Below the pieces are notes generated by a model. That model ran no database searches. It saw only the letters and a program-made list of their open reading frames with translations, and was not told where the DNA came from. A program made the position numbers and the translations under genes. 64,000 bases of DNA, from positions 16,851,629 to 16,915,628 of the forward strand of contig CM053327.1 in the NCBI GenBank assembly GCA_028583605.1, given 5' to 3'. Within the stretch, counting starts at the first letter, position 1. The number at the start of each line of letters is the position of its first letter. The stretch is from Dastarcus helophoroides. Its lineage: Eukaryota; Arthropoda; Insecta; Coleoptera; Bothrideridae. Positions 23,100 through 34,370 of this stretch are shown piece after piece.

Positions 23100-26000
23100 A
23101 CCATTATTTGTCATTTAATACGAACTTCGTTTATAAGGAACCTAGGAGTATTTCTTCGATTCCGAGAGATTCGTTATAAGCGGATATCACTGTATTATCT
23201 TCAAAAATCTCTAAAGAAAAGAAGAACTAAATAAAGATATATTTTTTTATTAGTTTTTTGAGAATTCCTAATGGTAAAATGTAATAACCATTAATATTGT
23301 ATTTTTTTGGAAAGCCAGATTTACAAATAATACAGTTTCAAGCATGTAGTTCCATATATGCCATTTTAGGGCACTCGCCATTTCACGAACACCTGAAAAA
23401 AATGAAAAATAAATTGAGTTACACAAAAATTAAAACAAATAACAACTGCAATCGACATCAAATTTTCAATTTAGTTACAGTATTAGAAAGCAGACTTATG
23501 GTATACCCCATATTATTTCTTTATTTGCGAAGAAGAAATATTTAAACTTGCTATACTTAATACTTTTATGAGACGTCAAGTTTCGTCATGAAAATGACAT
23601 TCCTGCTACTGTCAGTTTCGCCAAAACTTATACGAAATTTTAATTTTTGAATAGAACATTCTGTATATTATTACATTTTTGGAATCTGCACAATTTTCTT
23701 AATACAATTCATTTAAAATAAGTACTAATAACTTTTTTAATCCATTTTATTTGTCGATCTAGAGGGTTATGGACTCGTCTCAATTAATTCTAACATTAAC
23801 GCTGAAAGAGACTAAATTAGCAAAATTAATACAGGGTATTGTAAAAAAGGGATGACATTTTAAATTTGAACAAAGTTGCAGAAACCTAGGCCTATAATAA
23901 TGTTCGAGGTGTCGCCATCAAAAAGATGACTTCAAATTTCACGGGCTACGTATATTAGATTCTCCATTGTTTTTTGTTATGTGGGTACACATATTCCCAA
24001 CATATGTTGAGACTGTAAACTCAAAATTTTGGACTTAAAAATTTCAAAAATTTTTACTTTTTTCTATCACAACTTTATTCTCAAATCTTGAAACTCGTAA
24101 TTTTAACATTTCGAATATTAGGAATTAATTAAGATTTAAATACAAAGTCGAATATATTCAGCTTCAAAATCGATTGCTCCAATTTAAAGTAAAACTGTCG
24201 AATAAAGTCAAAAAAGGTATTGCAGGATAATTATAAGGTATCCCCTAATAAATCTTATATTGTTAGATCGATGGTAAGTTTTCTATCTGTGATAATATTC
24301 ACGTAGCTTTTTTCTCTGAAAGTACTAATTCTGTCTTTCATTATGGTATTGCTTATTCCTTAAGGAGGTCCAGTCCCAAAAAGTATTATATCTAACCAAT
24401 CAGCTATTTAAATTTGTTTGTCTTCTTTTTTTAAACGAAATCTACTTTCGAGTAATTCCCAAAGGAGGAATTATGAATAGGGGATAACAAAATGAATCAC
24501 ATTACAGTTAAAAACAGATTATTTAACTATCAACAATGTAGTTACACCAATTTGTATGCATGTATGTACCGTATATTGTGTTTTTTCTAAATAATTTAGT
24601 TTATAGAGGTGTTTTAATGTAACATAAACTGTTTCGTAACGTGTATAATATTCAGCCAAATATGTCTTGATAACAGTTCCTCACATCGTTTCCGTAGGCA
24701 ACCACACCACCAAACTGAATAATACATGCGATCCCAATCATTACAAATCTCGTGTGCGTGCTGGTATCCCCTAAAGAAAGACCCCAAGATGTCGCGCCTA
24801 ACTTCTACGGCTCACTGCTTGTAGTAATTGTTCGTCTACCATCTATGCAGGTGCGTTTATTTGCTGAATCTTATCATACACTGCAAAAGGCGGAATTAAA
24901 GCAGCTGGTTCACCTGGTTACCTGGCTGCACCCCATGTCTATTTAATGATATGTAGCCTGACGTCTGTCTGCCGTCGCCGTCGGCTCAATTGGACTGGTT
25001 TTTAATAGCATCACCTTCCTAGTATAGTTTGTGCAATGAGTGTAATTGTTTATATTTGTGTATATCGTTTCGTAGGAACTACTCGTCGTATAGTGCATTA
25101 ACTTTGTGTTCTCTAGGAATTGTTATAGTCTGTGATAACGTTTCGTGCGGATGTACTTGTCATAACTTATCGCTTTGTTTGTAATTAGTAGAAGTGTTCA
25201 AGGAATATCATAATTATTATGGGTGACGTGCTCATAAGGTGGTATGTGCCGAATCATTTAATTAAACTTTTATTGGACAAGTCACTATACTTTAACCCGA
25301 AGTTAATATAGACAAATGAAATGATTTATTGAACCGACGGATACACTTACTATCATTTAATAAAATTAGACATAATAGGTACAAAAAAGTGAAAGTCGTA
25401 TTTACAAAGGGGGTTCGTCGCCATCTATCTTTATTTCCACATCCTACTCGCAGTGCTCTAAGGCATAATAGTATTGCTTTTTGCAGATGGATTTTAAGAA
25501 AAAAGAAAACGTAAAGTGAATTAGAAATTTTGGATCTATTAGTGATTATTTTGCATATAACTCATAACTACCTTCCTTTTAGCGCTTTATAACAGAATTC
25601 ATATTTTATGAAACTACTGAAACTGATCGCCATATAGTCTTCCTTCAAATTCTTAAATCATATATATAGTCAAGAACTCAGCAGTTTAACCCCTAACAAC
25701 GTTTGCCATAGTTGTGAGTTTTGCTTAGTTGTGTATAATCATATCAAAAAAAATGTAACGCAACCCGTTGCACACCAAAGTAACCAGAAAGACTGTCATA
25801 TGGCGTATTAAAAAAAGTACACTCTTTAAAATAACAACTTCATTCTCCTCCTGTTGCCACTGATTACATTTTTGAGACCTAAACTTGACCTGTTCGGGCG
25901 ATTTTTTCAAAAATTATCAGTTCTGAAAATTTGTAACGACATAGATATGAAAAACTTAAAAACATATTTGTTTGGGAAAAAAGTAAAAGTTAATTTTTCT

Positions 26001-26520
26001 TAATATTTTCTTATATCGGTGACAATATTATTTAAGGTGAATAATAGTAAAATAGTACACCAAAAGTTCCAACCTTATGAATGTTAGGCCCGTTATTTCT
26101 TTTGATGATGGCTAAATGAAATTTATCTAGTTTTCTCATTTTACTATGCGACATACTACAATGCCACACGCTACAAACTTCTGTTTTGATAATACGTACA
26201 TTACATATTTTAAGATTAGACAGGATGTGATGAAAATTAAAAGCCATCTCTTTGAAAGTGTAAAATTATAATCATTAAACATGCATTCTATAAGTTAATC
26301 GATTCTTCGTAAAGATTACTACTTATCGCCATAAATTCTTCACTTAAAATGTCAGTGAGAAACAATATAAAGTTATTATTACATTGCCGTATAAAAAGAA
26401 AAAAATGATGTTTTCTGTCCTCTTTAGCACATAGCATTCGTGATGATTTTTTTGCATGAATCTTCTTTTAGTACTCGTGATTATTTAAATTAATTTCAAC
26501 TATTATATTAAGTGAAATGT
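23100..26520. other. Intronic DNA, no gene confirmed
   Basis: 23860-24250 contains TTTCGA/AAATTTTGA words. 24690-25230 is somewhat richer in G+C than its surroundings, with a short open frame (24752-24946) and an ATG-led stretch at 25219. It could hold an internal promoter or first exon of a RhoGEF isoform, but I found no ATG-to-donor segment in the phase needed by the exon at 36187. Nothing else supported. Confidence 0.4.
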
Positions 26521-26523
26521 TGA

Positions 26524-27292
26524 ACTACAAATCTTGTCCCCTGAAACCAAGAAAGATTAAAAAACACAACAAAGGTTGCTCTAACGCGTTTCGATAGCCA
26601 AGTAATCATCTTCACAGAGATACTAACACCTAATGTGACCTAATCGTCAATTAACTCTTATATACTAAGAATATTCACTTCGTGCATGATCGACCGCATC
26701 GAACGCGCATGCGCATCTAATCATATACCGTCGTGCTGTCACAATTCCTTATCTATCAACCTTAACTATTTTTAACAGAGATGAGTGGCCTAAAGGCCTA
26801 GGGCAACTATTCATAAGGTTGTCTCCAGGCTTATAGATGGCTAAGATTTCACATGCATTTAACGTAGAATTCTTATTTACTACTCTTAACAGTTTAATAT
26901 TGTTACCTATCTTATGATCTAATTCAAAAGCATGTCGAAGCCACACTTGACTTCTCAGTTCTTCCGTACCTCAAATGAGCCAAATGCTCCTTCAGTCAGA
27001 TTTTAAGAGATCGTCTAATCTGTCAAACGTACTTTTAAGGACAATCTTTACAGGAAATTTGGTAAATACCGGACTTGTCCGTTTGCTCTACTTTATCCTT
27101 CAAATTACCCAAAACCGAATTTAATTTGCCGTTAGAACTGTAAACAACCCGGAATTCCAGTTTTCGTAAAATTCCACTTAAACCATGCTTAAGCGAGAGT
27201 TCAAATGGAAGTGAGACGAAATTAAAGTTTTGGTTTTCGTCGGCTCGGAAAGTCGTGGTATTTATCATGAACTTCATGGTGGCATACACCAT
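26524..27292 (-). pseudogene. Penelope-like element (family A), GIY-YIG endonuclease end plus terminal repeat
   Basis: On the minus strand, 27292-27035 encodes the linker and the start of the GIY-YIG nuclease: 'LPFELSLKHGLSGILRK', then 'KSGIYQISCKDCP', which contains the G-I-Y element. 26946-26749 resumes in another frame with 'HAFELDHKIGNNIKLLRVV' and 'STLNACEILAIYK', the conserved end of Penelope-type EN domains. The block that should carry Y-I-G and the catalytic Arg/Glu is missing or frame-shifted between ~26950 and 27035, so the copy is inactive. Downstream lies the 3' tail (~26640-26750) and then the terminal repeat with its hammerhead-like motif (26579-26619). The GIY-YIG domain normally nicks DNA for target-primed integration. 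No RT portion follows upstream. Confidence 0.85.
26579..26619 (-). ncRNA. Hammerhead-ribozyme-like motif, family A copy 3
   Basis: Minus strand: CUCU, GUGAAGA (first core base changed from C to G), U, GAUUAC-UUG-GCUAUC (stem II with mismatches), GAAA, CGCGUU, AGAG. Stem I and the palindrome AACGCGUU are intact, but the core and stem II changes suggest loss of activity. It is joined to Penelope coding sequence, which anchors the whole family. Confidence 0.5.
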
Positions 27293-27960
27293 ATCTACTA
27301 GTTCCTTACTACAATAATTTATGTATTTACTACTATTAAAATGAACGTTTTAACGACACCATAGATTGTTAGAATGTTAACTACGTTTTTAATAGCAATT
27401 AAGCCATAGAAAAATACATTTCCCAAAAAATCTAATTTTTTTAATAAACTATTGAGTTTAGCCATAGGGAAAGCTTCTTAAAAAAACAATGTATCTTCCT
27501 ATGGTTAATAAAATATAGGGTGTTCTATTGGAAAGAAATGAGTTTTCCTCTGTTGAAGTTAGGCAAAATTTAAAATTAATTTTGAACGCCCTGCATAACA
27601 ATTTTGAATTGTTTTTAAGTGTTTTTGGATAGCCCACCAATTCGGCTAAGGTAAAAAATTTCTCTTTCAAGTCAGAAAAATGTTAAATTTTTGCTGAAAG
27701 ATAGAAAAGCTTTATTTCCTTAAAAAAGGAAAATATCTTGAAAAATTCTAAGCTTAAGTACAGGGAAATATGATACAACACCTACTAAAATGATGAGTAG
27801 AATTTGAAAAAGCTTAAAATATATAGGTTGTAATTCAAATAATGTTATATCTCCCTGAAAATACAGAAGATCCTGTATAATCAAAACTATTTTTAGATTG
27901 TATACAGTTTATACAGTTTGGCAACGTTACAAAAATGAGAATAAGGCTTTTTCCTTAAAA
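27293..27960. other. Intronic DNA, no gene recognised
   Basis: AT-rich; no supported feature. Confidence 0.5.
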
Positions 27961-28190
27961 AAATCTCAGATCTCTGCGTACTGATGGGACACTATGGTTT
28001 GTATTTCAGCGCCGCAATCACGGGCGGTTAACGGTACCTTACCCCACTTGTACAAAGAGTCGGCGTATCTTCCAGTGTTAGTCCTAATCCGATTGAGCAT
28101 TGACCTCATTTTTTGAGGAAGATTATATCCTTTTGGTTTATTAGATAAGTTTGGGTTTGGTTTGTCCAGTGCGGTCTCCACCTAGCAGTT
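27961..28190 (-). pseudogene. Non-LTR retrotransposon C-terminal remnant
   Basis: Minus-strand translation contains 'LNRIRTNTGRYADSLYKWGK' followed by 'ARDCGAEIQTIVSH'. This pattern (LNR.RT..GR....LYKWG, then C-C/CG-.QT..H) is the C-terminal segment after the reverse transcriptase of many insect LINE proteins. About 70 codons are recognisable. The flanking open frame at 28261-28509 on the same strand may be part of the same dead copy, but I do not recognise it. Confidence 0.65.
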
Positions 28191-29495
28191 ATATTAAAAT
28201 TGTTTTGAAGAAGTGTCTATGCTGTTCTCATTGGGGATGTCTAGATTAGAGTGGGTTTCTCTAGATATCAGGAATATGAATGATTATGGACTTGGCAGCA
28301 TTAGATTGTCTATCATATTCTTGAATTCTATAACTAGGGTACCCAACTATTATCGTTTCACGATTAGTTGTTGAACCATCATCATTAATAGTCTCCTCGA
28401 TGTAGCTCAGTGCTCTAGATGTAGTAAATCTATAATAGTGATAAGGGTACATAAAGCTTTCGCATCTAGTTAGATTGCTGTAATTTTTTGACATGTTCAC
28501 TTTTATCACGTATGTCTCTTACTTGAAGAGTACACACCAATTTGACATTTAACCTTGACCTAATCTCAAGTTGAAATATCAATTGGCCGTGTATGGATCA
28601 AGTAAGGAGCACAATCTGAACTATGCCAAGAAATTAAAACTACACTAGATGAGAAAATGTCTTATATTCTTGTTATATTCTACAAGTTACGGAATATGCC
28701 AATCCAAACGTGTTGTAGGACTATACTTGCTATTACAAGAATATGGAAAAACCTCTAAAATTCATGAGAAACTTCAAAATAAATAAATCACAATTTCGAA
28801 ACTGGAAACTTTAAATAAATGCCTGAATTATTGTTACTTCTAATCAGAGCAACTAAAATACAATACTTCATATCTAAGCCTAATATGAACCTAAACGACT
28901 TCAGAAAAACTCTAAACGGTGAGGGATGTAAAATTATTCTGAATTGTGGAATTATATTTGTTCCACCATAATGTTTAGTTATGGAATTGTTTTTGTTGCC
29001 TCGCATCCAAAGTAATGGTGATGCGGATATTTTTTTTTACTAATAAAAGTTACTGCGTCAGTTCTCTTATTTTGTTATAAGTCTCGTTTACATATAGACT
29101 GCATAAACAAGTATGTTATACCTATATTTTTTTATAGCCACTATAAATGCCCAAGTTGTATTTACAAACAACTTTAATTAAACATTGGGTTACATAGGTG
29201 TTGACATTTAGAGATTATTGCTTTTCTGGTAATTCGAATTATTTAAGCCCACTCCTAAATTCTAGGCAAATTATTTCAAGGTGTCGTCTCCAAGGTATAT
29301 AATGCTCTTTTTATTATCTTATAACAAAAGGAATCAAACAATGAATGTTAGATAAAACAATGTAGTAAATATTTGCTAGAGTGTATGTACCAAACAAAAT
29401 TAACTGTATTTAGCACCTTTTACAGTAAGTTATTTGGCTAGTACATTGGTTGGTAAATTTATCAGACAACAAATAAATATCCACAGTACAATGAG
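28191..29495. other. Intronic DNA, no gene confirmed
   Basis: Apart from the unrecognised minus-strand frame at 28261-28509 (82 codons, 'YPYHYYRFTTSRALSYIEET' within it) nothing is supported. Confidence 0.45.
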
Positions 29496-29611
29496 CCAAT
29501 TTGTTTTATTATTTTTTTTATGGAACGGACTGATCTTTGGTTATCTTCAAAAATTGAAAAACAAATCTTGTCTCCTGAAACCAAGAAAGATTAAAAATGC
29601 AACAAAGGTTG

Positions 29612-29652
29612 CTCTAACGCGTTTCAATAGCCAAGCTATCATCTTCAGAGAG
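29612..29652 (-). ncRNA. Hammerhead-ribozyme-like motif, family A copy 4 (best preserved)
   Basis: Minus strand: stem I CUCU, core CUGAAGA, one extra U, stem II GAUAGC-UUG-GCUAUU (one G.U), GAAA, CGCGUU, AGAG closing stem I. All core blocks are present and AACGCGUU is a perfect 8-nt palindrome, which would let two copies pair through stem III. The predicted cleavage site would be after GUU, before AGAG. The one extra nucleotide between core and stem II is the main departure from the textbook motif. Confidence 0.65.
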
Positions 29653-29680
29653 ATACTAGTAGTGATAGTAGTAGTAGTAT

Positions 29681-29721
29681 CTCTCTGAAGACGATAGCTT
29701 GGCTGTACAACTTCGTTAGAG
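29681..29721 (+). ncRNA. Hammerhead-ribozyme-like motif, family A copy 5 (degenerate)
   Basis: Plus strand: CUCU, CUGAAGA, C, GAUAGC-UUG-GCUGU, then ACAACUUCGUU and AGAG. Core and stem I remain, but the GAAA block is lost and stem II is shortened, so it is probably inactive. It faces copy 4 across a 28-nt spacer. Confidence 0.45.
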
Positions 29722-29875
29722 TAACCTTTGTTGTGTTTTTTTAATCTGCCTTGGTTTCAGAAGACAATATTTATTTTTAAATTTGTTTTATGCTTTAACT
29801 ATATTGGTAGGCATAATTTCTTATGTTTTTTGTTACTTTTTTCAAGCTGACAAAAAAAAACGTTACATTCCTACT

Positions 29876-30253
29876 AAAGGCGACTACACACGCTCATGTA
29901 TACTTGAACGGTATACTTGTGTACTGTTCAAGTATACTTGAGCGTGCGTATGGTAGTATTGCACAAGTATTTTGACTTGTACAAGTAACATAAAAATGTT
30001 TGAATTTCTATAATGTATACTTGCACAAGTCGTGATTGTCATGTATACCCGAGTGTGTGTAGTAGAAGCAGTGAGACTTATGAAAGTCTGAACTACTTTA
30101 AATACAATGCACATTGAGGTTATACGTTGATGACATGATGCACTTAAGTAAAACTTTTCAAGTATACGTGTGCGTGTGGGGCCTATATGGTTCTCAAGTA
30201 TTCTTGAACAGTAAACTTGCATAAATATACATGAGCGTGTGTAGACGCCTTTA
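29876..30253 (+). mobile_element. TACACACGCTC MITE, complete copy
   Basis: The left end (TA)AAGGCGACTACACACGCTC and the right end, whose reverse complement is AAGGCGTCTACACACGCTC, are inverted repeats of about 27 bp. Flanking TA on both sides suggests a Tc1/mariner-like target. The inside is full of short palindromes around 'acttgtacaag' and 'gtatacttg'. The element matches the truncated copy at 5930-6200 in opposite orientation. No coding capacity. Confidence 0.8.
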
Positions 30254-30573
30254 TACATAAATGTGAAAATGTGTTTATCTGTTGTTTGTCCGCTTTCCGT
30301 GGCTTCAATTAATTAATGTAGAGATTTTGACAAAAATTGATATACACATTCCTTATAATGAGAACTAGGCTACTTTTATCTCAAACTTATATCCAGAAAG
30401 CTTAAATAACCCTTATAACATGTTTATACGATGTAAACAATCATAACGGAAGGTAAAAGTGTCAACTCTGATGATCTTTATTTTGACAGCTGGCTTCTCT
30501 TCTTAGGTCCTCGAACTATTACCTGTAAAAGTAGGCATCTGTATTATCGATTTCAGTAATATTACGTTACCAC

Positions 30574-30834
30574 CACGGATTATAGAAGTAGGATAGTGCA
30601 CGAACGTAGAAAACAGTGTCGAAAAAGCTTCTAGAGAGTAGGTAGTACGTTCTATATCAGGAAGTAGATGGATTTCTACCACCAATGAGGAAACTAAGTA
30701 AATGAATGTAGCTCTTAAACAGCTGTTGAGATAGAGAGAAAAGAAATAGTCGCTAGCTAACTAGACGCATTTCGGTTAAATTTTTATACATGGCCAATAT
30801 AGGGACGTGCACTATCCTTATTCTATAATCCGTG
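30574..30834. mobile_element. CACGGATTATAG MITE (hAT-type), copy b, internally deleted
   Basis: Ends CACGGATTATAG and CTATAATCCGTG are perfect inverted repeats over 12 bp. Flanks GTTACCAC (30566-30573) and GTTACCGC (30835-30842) match at 7 of 8 positions. Internal words ('gtgcacgaacgta', 'tctagagagtaggta', 'tggccaatatagggacgtgc') are shared with copies a and c, but about 160 bp of the middle is gone. Confidence 0.9.
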
Positions 30835-30839
30835 GTTAC

Positions 30840-33800
30840 CGCCTTACAATTTGAACTGAAAATTAATTTCAAATTTCACATAAATTGTAAAATTTTGAAA
30901 CCTCAATTTAATTGCATTGCAGTTATTTCTTCAAGTTTGCTGACGATGTCGCAAGGTAATAGCTAGTATATCGATAACTCTAAATAGTTTTCTCACTTTA
31001 AGTTTACTGATAATGTGTCTTAAAAATGGCCCATAACCAATATGAATTTAAGAAAACATTGCCTCCTAGAAGTATTTTAATTAAAATCGAAGTGATCGAC
31101 TATTTGAAAGTTATAAAATCGAACACCTCCAATTTATATTAAAGATTTAACTTTTCTTTAAAATTCTGACTTAGTCTTCTACTTTCTTTAAAAAATTGAA
31201 ATTTCGATTTTAAGATTCGAAATTTAAGGAAACATATAAATATTTCTACTTTGAATCGGAATTATTGAGAAAAAAAATCGAAATTTTTAGAACTAAATCA
31301 GTCTTCAGTTATCAAACACTAAAAATTTTAAGTTAACTTTAAATTTGTTTACCTGGATGCATAATTTAGAGAAACACTGGAAATTGAATTTAAAAAATCA
31401 AGTTAAGAAATTTATTTTAAGAAATGCCAAACAAAGATCGAAATGTGCAGTTAACCCAGAATATTTCCTAAAATGTCGAAATTTTCAGATTAAAGACTTC
31501 TTTAAAATTGACAAGTTGAAATTTTGATTTTAAGATTGGAAAATTTAGGAAAATTGTAAATATTTCAGAAAGGTTGAGAGCAAAATTCAAATTTTGGAAA
31601 GAATGTCAAAAAAAGTCTTCAATTTCGGATTTAGGAATATTATGTTTGAATTTAAATGTTTAGGATAAATGGCCAAGTTTAGAGAACAACTTGAAATTTC
31701 GTTTTAAAAATTGAGTCACGAAATGTCAAACAATGGCTAATTTCTAGTTTAAACTATAAGTTTCCAAAAATGTCGTTCGGAATGTTCAGAACATAGAAAC
31801 TAGAAAGTCTAATATTCAGTTTAGAGACAACATTTTCGGAAAAAATATACAAATTGCGAATCTAAAGTCAGAATTGTCAGGAAAAAGTCAATATTGGAAC
31901 TTATAATTTACCTACAAAAATTCAAAATTTCAAGTTAACTCCCGAAGATTTTCATTTCAACTGGAATATTATACTTTGAACTAAAATATTCAATTTTTTT
32001 GCAATATTTTTAAATTTTGCATTTGAAACACCCAAAGCTTTCAATTAAGAAAAAAAAATGAAATTTTGGAAATCAAAATTTCCGGCAAGATGGAGCACAA
32101 GTAATACTGCTTGTCCGGACGGACATGGCGGCATTTGTTTGCATACGACTTTTTTTTTTAAGGTGACTGAACAGCCGGGTGGACATTGATAAACAGGAAA
32201 CCATACCGGAAGTAAATTAGGTTGAATTGTAGTTCTAGATGCTTACTTTATACTCAACTCATACCTGTAAAAAATCTAATAATAGTTTCACGGGAAAAAG
32301 CGTGCTTCCCCCTTGGCTGTATGCATTACAAATTTTGGAAATTTTTTGTTTTAATGCAACTAAAAATAAAGTTGAGTTAAATTTAAACTACGAAGTTTTA
32401 GCAAAATTTAAAATAACTAAAAGCTGGTGTAAAAAAAAATTTTGGATTTACTCTAAAATTTTAACTGAATAAATTTCCCCACTAAACATGTCGACTTTAT
32501 TACAAATTTTCTGCCTTTAAATTCTAGAAAAAGGAAGTGGAAATTTCGAGATTATCTACTCTTTTTAAATTAATTTAAATGTTCAGAGATTTAGAATCAA
32601 GGTCAGGTTGAATTTTAAATAAAGCTATATTTCAAAATATAACATTTAAATTAAAAGAAAAATGTCATCTTTTCATCCTCAGTCTGAAAATTGCGACCTA
32701 ACCTTGAATATTCGACATTTTCTCAAAACTTCTTATTTTAGGCTCAAAATTTTAGACAACTGTTTGTTTCTAAAAAAAAGAGTCAAAAACCTTGACTTTC
32801 AGTGTTCAAATTTCAAGAAAATTGCAAAACAAATTCCGATACTCTTGCTAAAAATTTAATTTTAAAGATTTTGCCTTTTTCCCCTCTAGATATTAATATC
32901 AATATTTTGACTTTTTTCTCGAAATTTTGTTTTAAAATCCGAAATTAAAAAAATAAGAAATTTAAACTCGAGATTTTTGAGAAAAATGTCAAAATTTTGA
33001 TATTTTTAATTAAAATTAATATTTTGACTTTTTTTCCATAAAAATTTGAATATCACTATTTTGATTTTTTTCTCGAAGTTATGTTTTAAATATTAAAGTA
33101 AAAAAAATAAGAAATTTAAATTTAAAATCGAGTTTTTTGAGTATTTTTGCAGTATTTGTCAACGTAGACATTGGATCAGCATTTGTCATTTTTCCTTCGA
33201 GAGAGGGAGGGGGGTTATAGAGCCGCATTCAAGGTCCGAAAAGGGGATGTGGCTGGTCGGCCTCGGTTTGCCGACCACTAGACTAGCAGCTTAATGCAAA
33301 CTAAATATATAAACTTTGTTTCAGGGCGTAAACTTTTAAATATTTCGATAAATTCACTGATAATAATTTATGTAACAAAATTTTCAGTGGTATGTGTTGC
33401 CTTGTAAGTTTGTTTAAAAAACTGTGTCTTTGATACAATTATCCTCAAAGAATTTATTGATGCTCACGTCCAAATACCTTCGTTATTTCCATGTAACCAA
33501 ACACTAAATTCCTAATCCATTGCGGCTTTCGACTGATTATTACATTCAATGCCAACCAGAGTCTGTAGTTTCTTGCCCTTTGTATGAATTGCATTTAAAA
33601 TAGCGAAGCGCCCATATATTTGAAACAAACTCGTACATTCAATGTATTGGCATTCCACCGACGTTATCTACATCAACAATCTAAACAACTCCGAATTACA
33701 CATTTTGAATACACATTGAATGAACGGTTCTAGCCTTAAATGCAGGTCATAAAATCCGTATAATCCCTAAAGAGATGGAGATATATTTCTGAACATGGAC

Positions 33801-34368
33801 TATGAAACAATTGCATTTCACTATTATTTTTAAATTGTCTTAAAATGTTTACACCCCTGTATTATTCCGAATAACTTTTCATTTCCCTTGAATAAAATCG
33901 CTTTATGCAATAAAATAGGTGAAAGACAATTTATCCATTTAAATTGGCGCGGAGACACGAGCCACCATCTTCAGATAAATGTGACGTCATTTGTAGAGCA
34001 ACCAAACAAACGCGAGTAATCTTCGCTATCGTGTGTTAAAATATTCATATGAAATAATGAATTTCTGTGAAGGTTTAGGGCCGACACGTTTACGCAATAC
34101 TAAATTAGCCCATATTTCCATAAAAAAAAGAGCAAAACGACCTCAAAACACATAAAAGTACGATACAAAGAGAAACTCTAGCGAACTGGCAACCGTTGGT
34201 TATGCTCAACACGTGAAGTCACACTTAAAACCATCATGACTAGTTCCGTTTTGTGACATTCGTTTATCGAGCGAATATTGCAATTTTAACATTGTAATTA
34301 ATAATCCAATCACGAATTTTTTTGAATAGAAACCGATAATTTTTCATTTCTTACTCAATAATGTATCA
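30840..34368. other. Long AT-rich intronic tract of TTCGAAATTT/AAATTTTGA words
   Basis: From about 30850 to 33130 the sequence is almost wholly degenerate repeats of words such as GAAATTTTG, TCGAAATTT and TTTAAAATT in both orientations, so open frames there are compositional accidents. 33180-33290 is an isolated GC-richer patch ('ggtcggcctcggtttgccga'). At 33978-33985 there is a TGACGTCA palindrome (a CRE-type site) of unknown meaning. No gene seen. Confidence 0.6.
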
Positions 34369-34370
34369 TA

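Larger units (their letters stand above)
29500..29830. mobile_element. Penelope-like terminal repeats (family A), head-to-head pair
   Basis: The left copy runs in minus orientation from 'tggaacggactgatctttgg' through 'cttgtctcctgaaacc' to the motif at 29612-29652. A short 'agtagtgatagtagtagtag' spacer follows. The right copy then runs in plus orientation from 'ctctctgaagacgatagctt' to 'ccttggtttcagaagacaat'. The pair is therefore a large palindrome with a simple-repeat centre. Sequence continuing to 29875 is shared with the region beside the 5.9-kb MITE. Confidence 0.8.

Noticed and set aside
24680..25260. Internal promoter or alternative first exon of the RhoGEF
   Set aside because: Slightly GC-rich and with an ATG at 25219, but no donor in the phase needed by the next exon and no core promoter that I could recognise.
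33978..33985. TGACGTCA as a functional CRE enhancer in the RhoGEF intron
   Set aside because: A single 8-bp palindrome in 64 kb is expected at appreciable frequency and nothing nearby supports function.
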